From Prorocentrum cordatum (Eukaryota > Sar > Dinophyceae > Prorocentrales > Prorocentraceae), in assembly GCA_963575745.1 (NCBI GenBank), contig CAUYUJ010014754.1, forward strand, positions 124,501 to 188,500: a stretch of 64,000 nucleotides of DNA, given 5' to 3'. The notes under the pieces were generated by a model. The model had not been told where the DNA came from. It saw only the letters and a program-made list of their open reading frames with translations, and searched no databases. This document shows, piece after piece, positions 43,851 to 50,895 of the stretch (position 1 is the stretch's first letter; each line of letters starts with the position of its first letter). The position numbers and the translations under genes are program-made.

Positions 43851-44882
43851 TTGGCTCGAAGCTCCTCCTCTTCCTCAACTTCGCCAGCCAAGGAGCCGAC
43901 ATCCTTGCGCAGCTGCTCAACCTCGACCGTGTCGATGTTCCATGCTGCTGGGGGCGGCTCCGCTGGTTGACCACCGCTCGCTGCCACGAGGGCTCGCTTG
44001 TCGGGCGGCTCCTCCAGCAGCTCGGCCGCGCAGGATTTGAGCACCTCAGCCAGCTTCGGCGCCAGCTTGCTGGCGTCCGCGACGCCCTCCATTGCACCAA
44101 GCGCTGAAAGCAACTTGGCCTCATCCAACTTGATCTCTGGGCCCGTGCGATCCATAGACTGATGCTGCCCTGGCTCTTCTGCTGGCTGCGAAGAAGCGAG
44201 AGCGCGCACCTCCTCCTCCAGCTGCAAGCAGACCTTCTGGCGCTCCGAGACCACCACAGCAGCTGCTTTGGCCCCCTCCTGCGCCTTGAGCAGCTTCTGG
44301 TCCGCTGCCGCCTTGTCCTGCTCCGCCTTCTGGTAGCGGATGCGAGCCTGCTCAGCTCGGCGCGACAAGGCCGTGAGCTTCGCGGGCAAGGGCTTGTTCT
44401 CGTACAGCTTGCGACGAGCTCCCTCCAGCTGCTCGCGAACAGCCTTGAGCGGCAACTCCGCCCAAGGGGAGCGGACCGACTCCAGCCACTGCACATGCTT
44501 GCCGAGGCCGTCGATCTCATCACGTAGCTCTTGCGACTCAATTAGACTCCACTGCCGCGTCGCCTCCGCCTGTGTCAGGCGAACCACGCAGCTTCGCGTT
44601 CTCGGCCTCCAGCTGCTGCAGACGCTTCTCCAACGTGGCAAATGAGGCAGTAGTTGCATCATTGGTGCCGTCGGCCTTGCGCTTGCTCCTGCTGGGGAGG
44701 TCCGAGGGAACGACGCACTTGAATGCCACACCCTTGTGCAGCTTGAATTTGTAGCACTTCTCGTTGGTCCCGTAGTTAAGGAGAGGAGCCCCAATACGAC
44801 GAAACGTGCAAAACTTGCACATCCAATCTTGCTTGGACTCCTGCTGCTGCTTACCACTCCATGCCCACGGCGCCGGCACCAT
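43790..44882 (-). pseudogene. LINE N-terminal region: Cys motif and coiled coil
   Basis: The frame from ATG 44882 gives MVPAPWAWSGKQQQESKQDW, then MCKFCTFRRIGAPL...NEKCYKFKLH...FKCVV, a C-x2-C...C...C arrangement resembling a small zinc-binding unit. FATLEKRLQQLEAENAKLRG follows, a clear leucine-zipper-like coil. A single-base shift near 44575 moves the sense to the frame ending at 43790, with a long charged coiled coil (ALSRRAEQARIRYQKAEQDK, VCLQLEEEVRALASSQPAEE) and VEQLRKDVGSLAGEVEEEEE. By analogy with LINE ORF1 this part would bind RNA and multimerise; that role is inferred. Confidence 0.75.
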
Positions 44883-45031
44883 GGCGACGTCTTTGCTGCG
44901 CGTTGGGCCGCCAGAGAGCCCCTGCGGTACTGGCTGAAAGAAAACACTGTCGAGCGCAAGCGCTCTGGCACTGCCGCGGATTAGCGGTGTCCAGTTCGGC
45001 ACAAGGGCGCGGAGCCCTACCGTGCAGAAGT

Positions 45032-45067
45032 CTTGAGCCAAATGGCTTGAGCCAAAATGGCTACGGA
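45032..45067 (-). other. Tandem spliced leaders at the LINE 5' end
   Basis: 45046-45067 is a complete 22-nt DinoSL (first base T). Immediately 3' of it on the minus strand, 45032-45045 is CCATTTGGCTCAAG, the last 15 nt of DinoSL minus one T. DinoSL itself contains CCGTAG before CCATTTTGG, so trans-splicing onto that internal AG of an older encoded leader gives exactly this arrangement. Confidence 0.95.
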
Positions 45068-45400
45068 AGACGAGGAGGAGGAAGAGGAGGAGGAGGAGGA
45101 AGAGGAGGAGGAGGAGGAGAGAAGGCTGGCTGCTGGGTGGCTCAATGGGCGGCGTTCGCCTCCGCGGGCACGGATGCTTTTAGTGGGCCTGACCGGGCAG
45201 GCGGAAACGGGGCTCCAGGAAACTTCCCGCGACGGAGAATCCCCACACCGACCACTGTGCCTTCGGGCGGGCAGGTCCATAAGCACCCCTGGTGCCTGGA
45301 AAGCCCGTGATGGAGGGGACAGCGGCCGTCAGGGGTGGGTGGGATGGGCCGGCAGACAGTCCGCACCTCAGCTGCCGGGGGTTTCGCCATGTCCCCCAGC
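45068..45400. other. (GGA)n then unique sequence, no gene seen
   Basis: GAG/GGA run at 45068-45120, the site where the LINE 5' end joins. The remainder has no protein-like frame. Confidence 0.5.
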
Positions 45401-45408
45401 CCCCACAA

Positions 45409-45559
45409 TTAAGTCGGGCCTGTCCCTCTACAGGGTGAAAATTCAAAAATATTCTAAACATGTCTGGGGACTATTTTTTAAAACATGTTTATGATTTTTG
45501 TTGGGATACTTTTAATTTTCTTTGAAAAACCCCCATGTAGGGGGACAGGCCCGACTTAA
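45409..45559. mobile_element. Complete MITE, 151 bp, with 8-bp target duplication
   Basis: The terminal inverted repeats begin TTAAGTCGGGCCTGTCCC and extend to about 25 bp with one mismatch. The element is flanked on both sides by CCCCACAA (45401-45408 and 45560-45567). The interior is AT-rich, without an ORF. An 8-bp duplication is typical of hAT-type transposases, which would have to act in trans. A related end fragment is at 15372-15414. Confidence 0.88.
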
Positions 45560-45699
45560 CCCCACAATCAGAACAGCGCGCGCGAAGCACCACTGCAGAC
45601 AGGCAGACAGGCTGGGGGAACGAAGCCCCTCCCTGGGAAACTGCAGAAACTCGCAGCCCAGCCCAGCCTGGCTGACGTCGCCTCCCGTTGCCGCAGCGT

Positions 45700-45880
45700 C
45701 CCTGCGGAAACGGCCCCCGCGGAGGGAGCGCGCCGCCGGAAGGAGGAGGAGGGGAGGAGGACGACGGAGAGAATGGACAAGCGAGAGGGAGGGAAGGAGG
45801 GAAGGAGGGAGAGGGAGAAGGAGGGAGAGAGAGGACAGACGGAGAGAGGGAGAGAGACCGTGGAAGTGGCGGGGGCATCT
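45700..45880. repeat. GGGAGGGA purine tract
   Basis: Irregular GGAGGGA/AGAGAGGG tract, low complexity. No coding signal in 45568-46130. Confidence 0.85.
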
Positions 45881-46139
45881 CCAGCCCGTGAGCCTCACGC
45901 GAGGCCGCGGAAAACAAGCGCCTTCACTGGGCGTCAGTCCAGCGGTTGCGTTGGTCACCCCATCTTCTCCCGGCCTGTACCTTGCGCCAGGCCACCCTGT
46001 TTAGCGCACTCACGCTCAACAAGCTGTCCGCGCGAGCGGAGATTCATTCAACCGACGCCCTCGTCGCCTTCCTTGAGCGGCGAGGTCTAGGTCTCCACGC
46101 AGAGCCTTATGGCAAGCTCTGCGCTGTTGTTTTTGCGGC

Positions 46140-46262
46140 GTGTGTATGTGTACACGCTCGCGCATGTGTGTGTGTGTGTGGTTGTGTGTGTGGTGTGTGT
46201 GTGTGGTTCTGTGTGTGTGTGTGTGTGTGTGTTTGCGTGTGTTTGCGTGTGTTTTGTCTTTG
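46140..46262. repeat. (GT)n microsatellite
   Basis: GTGTGTGT run of about 120 bp with GTTTGC interruptions. Confidence 0.95.
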
Positions 46263-46299
46263 GGGGTCTCGATGGCTAGCGCTGACCCGCCGGCCGCGC

Positions 46300-46610
46300 C
46301 CAAGCTCGCGCCTGGCCAGCGTTCAATTCTCACCCACGTGTGGGAGCTGATTGGGTCACCTTGCTCGACCCCCAGTGTGATGTCAAACTGCTTGCTCCTC
46401 AGTCTGGCCAGCGCGTTGCCCCCTGCTACAGGGCGTGCCGTGTTCGACTGTCAAGAGCTTTCTCGAAGTCCACCGTGCTTGCTCCAAGCTCCGCGTTGTG
46501 GCCCCTGCTTGACTCGAAAAGAAAGGCGCACGGCAAGCGGTCTGGCGCACTGAATCTCTGCCTGTAGGCAGTCTGGTCACCAGGTTGTTTCCGAGCGGTG
46601 GCTTCGTGAA
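46300..46610 (-). pseudogene. Reverse transcriptase fragment of another LINE
   Basis: Minus-strand pieces in different frames: FSAPDRLPCAFLFESSRG then ASTVDFEKALDS (motif A, about 46450-46480), and FDITLGVEQGDPIS (motif-B region, about 46347-46388). Three frame changes occur within 200 bases and no endonuclease is attached. Old, truncated copy, distinct in sequence from the other two RT regions. Confidence 0.75.
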
Positions 46611-46679
46611 AGTATCCCGCCAAGCAGATGGCTGAATTGGGGGGGAGAAGGGAGGCGGAGGCAGGAGGGGCCGAACGAG

Positions 46680-46834
46680 GCGTCAAACTCCGTGCACTTT
46701 GCGGAGCAGGACTTGACGACCATTCAGAGGACCATCGAGAGATTGAAGACCTCCAAGGAGAATATCCAGATTTCATCTCGTTCCAGATATACGACCCCCG
46801 GACCTGGTACGGCGGTGGCATACAGCACATGAAG
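46680..46834 (+). CDS. PLD3/4-like gene, exon ending in the HxK of the first HKD motif
   Basis: The exon follows CCGAACGAG (AG acceptor) and encodes VKLRALCGAGLDDHSEDHRE, IEDLQGEYPDFISFQIYDPR, TWYGGGIQHMK. Family features: G-V-K-V-R strand, a short helix, a strand, then G-G-G/V-I/L-x-H-x-K, the first half of the HxKxxxxD phosphatidyltransferase motif. The last codon AAG is followed by GCCCAT, a GC donor. Joined to 47616 it gives H-M-K-F-W-I-F-D, restoring the complete motif. A second frame (SVHFAEQDLTTIQRTIERLK) also looks protein-like over part of the exon, but lacks the motif and ends at a stop. Confidence 0.75.
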
Positions 46835-46884
46835 GCCCATGTTTGCTTAGGGACCCGAATGCTAAGAGGCCCACTCCGGATTCT

Positions 46885-47280
46885 ATAAGAAAGTGGGGGG
46901 GGTCACATTCGGGGGGGGGGGGTCTAATTTGAGCTATCTTGGAGGGTTCGGGGGGGTCTGGGCAAAGGGCCGCCCTTTCATGGATAGTCTGGGGGGTCTA
47001 AAACTTCTCGTCTGGGAGGGTTGTGACCCCCTCCCTTTTATTACGAAATCTGGAGTAGCCGAACAAGCCCGCCCTGTGCCCAAATACAGGCAGTACGACC
47101 AATATTGGCGGATCCTTGCCGATCAGCTTTCGGTCTGGACAAAAGGGCTTGTTGGGTTGTCCCTGTGACCCCGGACGTCTCGACCCCGTGCTTGAGACCC
47201 GCTCTTCATCCTATGGGCCGCTGCTTGCTGATCCCGGGGCCCGTCACCGTGCCTCCAGAGGCCGAGATCTGGGGGAAACC
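46885..47280. other. No gene seen; G-rich tracts
   Basis: GGGGGGGTC/GGGGGGTCTAA tracts at 46890-47000, then sequence without a protein-like frame. Intronic in the PLD-like gene. Confidence 0.45.
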
Positions 47281-47289
47281 GGCTGTCAT

Positions 47290-47475
47290 GACGAGCGAAC
47301 AACTCACACCCATACCCATAGGAGGGTCGAAAAGAGGGGAACTGGCTATGGGTATGGGTGCGAGTTGTCGGACCCTGGGGGGAACTCCCGTTCGAGCGGG
47401 GACCCCCATCCGACAACACGCACCCATAGCCTCCTCCGTCCCCCCTATGGGTATGGGTGCGTGTTGTTCGATCGT
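47290..47475. mobile_element. TIR element (CACCCATACCCATA), copy 2
   Basis: Inverted ends of about 31 bp: GACGAGCGAACAACTCACAC then CCATACCCATA, against the complement at 47445-47475. Possible short duplication TGTCA beside each end. Same internal blocks as 11295-11485. It sits in the intron just upstream of the next PLD exon. Confidence 0.8.
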
Positions 47476-47615
47476 CGTGTCATGTTCTTGGGCCACGGCG
47501 CCCAGAGGTTAGACGAAACGCCATGCGCAAGAAGGCAACAATACACCAAGTGCAGACAATTCTGTGCTGGTCTGCAAGGGAGTTTCCTCGGGTAGCTAAG
47601 CGACCACTGGGCGAG

Positions 47616-47684
47616 TTCTGGATATTCGACGACACCCGCGGCATGATCACCAGCGCCAACATGGACTGGAAGTCCCTGTCGCAG
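47616..47684 (+). CDS. PLD3/4-like gene, exon completing the first HKD motif
   Basis: After GGGCGAG the frame reads FWIFDDTRGMITSANMDWKS, LSQ and ends at CAG-GTGAAG, a strong GT donor. F-W-I-F-D supplies the four spacer residues and the Asp of HxKxxxxD. S-A-N-M-D-W-K-S-L-S-Q is close to the invariant G/S-S-A-N-M-D-W-R-S-L-T-Q that follows the first motif in PLD3 and PLD4. The upstream open frame (RKKATIHQVQTILCW...) continues into the intron and is ignored because it would destroy the motif. The second half of the protein, with the second HKD, was not found in this window; it must lie downstream or be lost. Confidence 0.78.
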
Positions 47685-47699
47685 GTGAAGGATCCAGGA

Positions 47700-48900
47700 G
47701 GAGGAGGAGGAGGAGGAGGACAAAAGATGACGAGGAGGAGGAGGATCACAATGAACAAAAAGGGCCATAAGGGAAAAGGGTCCTGAGGTTTTTGCCCGCT
47801 GTCAGCATTCAAGAGCCCTCCGCAGGTTCTGGAATCCTTCAAAATCGATTCGGGACGAAAAGCTGGTCCCAGGGAAGCCCCCGGATGCCAGAATCCGTTC
47901 CACTCGGGTCTTCTTCTGCGGAGGATCGAAGGGGAGGATCGAGGAGGAGGACGAGGAGGAGGAGGAAAGCTTTGTGGATCGAAGATGATGAGCAGGAGGA
48001 TCGAGGACTGAGGACCGAGGACCGAGGAGGGGGGGAGGAGGAGGGGAAGGGGCGGCAGGAGACTCAGACCTCCAGGAGTCAGGGGAAAAAACGTGGCATG
48101 TGCTGCTCAATTGTTTGGACGTTTCCAGTGGGAGTGCTGCAGGATCCGGGACGCTTTCCGTTACTTGGTTTTCTTCTATCCAGTAGGATATTTTTTTTGA
48201 GTTTCTGTGGGTGATGCGGAAGGGAGTCTTGATCGAGAGCTTCGACGTTGACTAAGCTTTGAGGGAGTCCCGAGCAGCCCCCTGTTTTGTGTTGGGTGAA
48301 GTCGCAAGACTTTCTTGGACACTTGTCAGGAGCCTCCCATGTGCCTCTCAAGATCCTCATCTTTATCCTCTCGCCCTTATCCTGCATATAGTTGTGGGTC
48401 GTCCTTATGAGTTATTTGTTGTGAAAACCCTGCATCCTTGACTTATCCATGTCATAGTCTTCATCCCCACCACTTCGCAATCTGCAGACCCTTATCCTGT
48501 GGCTTTATGGGGAGGAGTAGGTGGAGGGGGGCGAAGGATAAGGAGGATCGAGAAAAAAAGGATCGAGGAGGATTGACGGGAGGATAGAAGATCGAGGAGG
48601 ACAGGGATCGGGGTGGAGGAGGAATTCCAATCAGTTAGACGATGTGGCAATCCAACTTGCACAACGGAGTGTGTTGGTAGAGCCCCCTGAACATATGGGT
48701 CTGCTTGTTCGTGACCACTGCCATTCCGAGTTGCCGCCTTGAGGGTCGGTATGATTCATTCAGGTAATTGATCGATGACTGGCAGCATATTGCTTCAAGA
48801 CTGCGAGCCGATAACACTCGACGCATACCAGCAAAATTCGTCAACTGTGGGGATTCGCCGAGGAAGACGCCGACGCGAAAAAAAATAATGATTCACTGAC
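47700..48900. other. GGA-rich and unique sequence, no gene seen
   Basis: GGA/GATCGAGGA tracts at 47700-47745, 47925-48055 and 48500-48620 alternate with unique DNA. I looked for the next PLD exon here and did not find it. Confidence 0.45.
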
Positions 48901-49019
48901 GATCGGGACGCCAGCGGAGATGAGGCATGCTAGTACTTCGAGAGCGGGATCTGGTGGTCTTGGAACGCAGAGGACATGACCAGAAACAAAGACACGAGCG
49001 AGTCTTGCAAAGGAAAGGG

Positions 49020-49480
49020 CAAACACAAAGGGCCCATGCGTTACAAGTGTCGATGATGCGGGCGCGTCGCCAAGAACTGCGCCACCAAAGGGGCCCCGAA
49101 AAGGAAAGGAGGCGGAAAAAGGGATGACAAACGTGCCAGAGGTGACCCGGGCATGTAAGCAGGATACAAGCAAGAAAGGAGACCAAAGCAGCAAGTGTCA
49201 CCCAGGCAGGGTCGAGCAAAGGAGGCAGCAACGGAGACACCCACGGAGGTCACCAAGGGGTCCAAGCCTCAGGTTGGAAAGGAGGAAGTAAAAGAGGACA
49301 CGTGCCGACTAACGAGCGGGAGTGTTACGAATGTTGGGAAAAAGGGCCGCATCGCGGCCCTCTGCCCAAAGAGCGCCAACGAAGTTCCCCCCAACCTATG
49401 GGCACAGGAGGACCAGGAGAGGCAACCCAGTTGTTACGACAGCCGCTACTGGGGTCAGGATGTTACAGTGTTGAGCTGAG
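49020..49480 (+). pseudogene. Copia-type gag remnant with two zinc knuckles
   Basis: Around 49036-49080 the frame reads RYKCR-stop-CGRVAKNC, which becomes the CCHC pattern C-x2-C-x4-H-x4-C if three single-base changes are undone. About 240 bp on, ECYECWEK (49317-49340) and, one frame over, KGRIAALCPK (to 49378) form a second knuckle. Two spaced knuckles preceded by Lys/Gly-rich sequence are typical of Ty1/copia nucleocapsids. With RT of that class on the same strand at 61 kb, it may be the 5' part of one interrupted element. The rest to 50300 is stop-rich. Confidence 0.6.
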
Positions 49481-50340
49481 CGAGGTCACTGGCGCCACAA
49501 ACGCACCGAAACCGCTGGAGTTGGTTAAGAGAGACCAGGACTGGAAGAGACGCAGTACCAGAAAACGAAGAGGAGGAACAGGGAGGCAAGGTCAGGGCCC
49601 AGGAAGAATGATGGGTTGCGCGAGTGTGGCGCTACACGCAACCATGGTACTGCTGGGGACAGCAGATCTTCATTTTGCAGTGAACGCGAGAAAGGTTTGA
49701 TTCAAAGTTAATGCAAATTTAGAGTTAGCGCATATGAGTGGATTTGATGGGGAGGTTTAAGAAGTTCCAGTGTTAAACCACACATGATCTGGAGCATACA
49801 ATACAGTTGCACCCCCAAGCGTGGGAGCTAACTTCCTTGTTCAACCGAACGAGGCCTCCAACAGCGAACAACATGACAGCGCAGCGAATGGGTCAGTCAG
49901 CAGGAACTATGGGCAACGAGTTATCTTGGGAAATGTCGAGGGGGTCTTTGGTGAGCACGCCTACCCAGGTACCTGGCGTCAAGAAGGTCTTCGGCTCTGC
50001 TCGTGAGTGAGATGGCTGGAGCGGGAATTCCCGCAGCGTTCGATCGAGATGCCGATGGGCGATCCTGCAGTTAGAGCACAGGGCGATTGGCCAGGTAACG
50101 ACGATCTAAGAGAAAAGGACAACGTCCAGTTTACCACGCAGGCACTTGAAGGAGTCGCGAGGCAAGAAATGACCGGGGATGTAGAAGCAGTTCACAGGGA
50201 AATGAAGAGGCGATTTTACCTAACAGCGAAGACTGATAGGTTTCTAGTGGTCTCAAAAGAGCTCACAGATCACTCCACAGGGGGGTCCGGGCAGGTGTTG
50301 GGGCGTTTCCGGGCGGCATGAGCCGGGCTCGTTTTTCACC
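49480..50340 (+). other. Decayed sequence, possibly copia polyprotein
   Basis: Plus-strand frames such as VNAQ-like MHPQAWELTSLFNRTRPP and QFTTQALEGVARQEMTGDVE, AVHREMKRRFYLTAKTDRF look protein-like but are broken by stops. Position after the zinc knuckles suggests protease/integrase leftovers; no catalytic motif could be seen. Confidence 0.35.
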
Positions 50341-50350
50341 AACAGTCACA

Positions 50351-50790
50351 CACTTCGTGCTCTTCGCCTTCCCAGAACTCCATTCCCAGGCCACATTCTG
50401 GGGGGCCGGATGCAACTGTAGGCCACTTCGTGCTCTTCGACATCCCAGAACGCCATTCCCGGGCCACATTCTGGGGGGCCGGATGCAACTGTAGGCCACT
50501 TCGTGCTCTTCGACATCCCAGAACGCCATTCCCGGGCCACATTCTGGATGCCCGGAGCCAACTGTAGGCCACTTCGTGTTCTTCCATTTCCCAGAACTCC
50601 ATTCCCGGGCCACATTTTGGATGCCCGGAGCCAACTGTAAGCCACTTCGTGCTCTTCGAGTTCCCAGAACTCCATTCCTGGGCTACATTTTGGATGCCCA
50701 GAGCCAACTCTAGTCCACTTCCTGGTCTTCGAGTTCCCAGAACTCCATTGCCGGGCAACATTTTGAATAGCCAGACGCTTCATATTCCTT
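50351..50790 (+). repeat. 73-bp minisatellite, 6 copies
   Basis: CACTTCGTGCTCTTCG begins units at 50351, 50424, 50497, 50570, 50643 and 50716, exactly 73 bp apart. Units share CCCAGAAC-CCATTCCCGGGC and CACATT-TGG. It ends about 100 bp before the start of the gene at 50896. Confidence 0.97.
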
Positions 50791-50895
50791 CCGCCACAGC
50801 TGTGTTTGGTTCAGGACTTGCTAGTGACACTGCAGTCCTCTGCATTCAATTGGCCACTACATTCATTCACTGCAGTCCACTGAGTTTTGATTGCA

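Larger units (their letters stand above)
38809..45067 (-). mobile_element. Near-complete LINE with 5' spliced leaders, frameshifted
   Basis: About 6.26 kb. Order on the minus strand: full DinoSL (45046-45067), truncated DinoSL (45032-45045), short 5' UTR, ATG at 44882, zinc-finger-like and coiled-coil region, AP-type endonuclease, linker, reverse transcriptase, zinc knuckle, RNase H and a Cys-rich tail ending at 38809. Frame changes occur near 44575, 43840, 42900, 42850, 42500, 41650, 40000 and 39105, so it is a dead copy or heavily error-laden. It sits inside a GGA-rich PLD intron in the opposite orientation. The 5' end is intact, which is unusual for a LINE; the 3' end is not marked by a clear poly(A). 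Confidence 0.93.

Noticed and set aside
46650-46830. Alternative frame SVHFAEQDLTTIQRTIERLK across the PLD exon
   Set aside because: Protein-like, but it ends at a stop, carries no family motif and cannot join neighbouring exons. The other frame restores the HKD motif.
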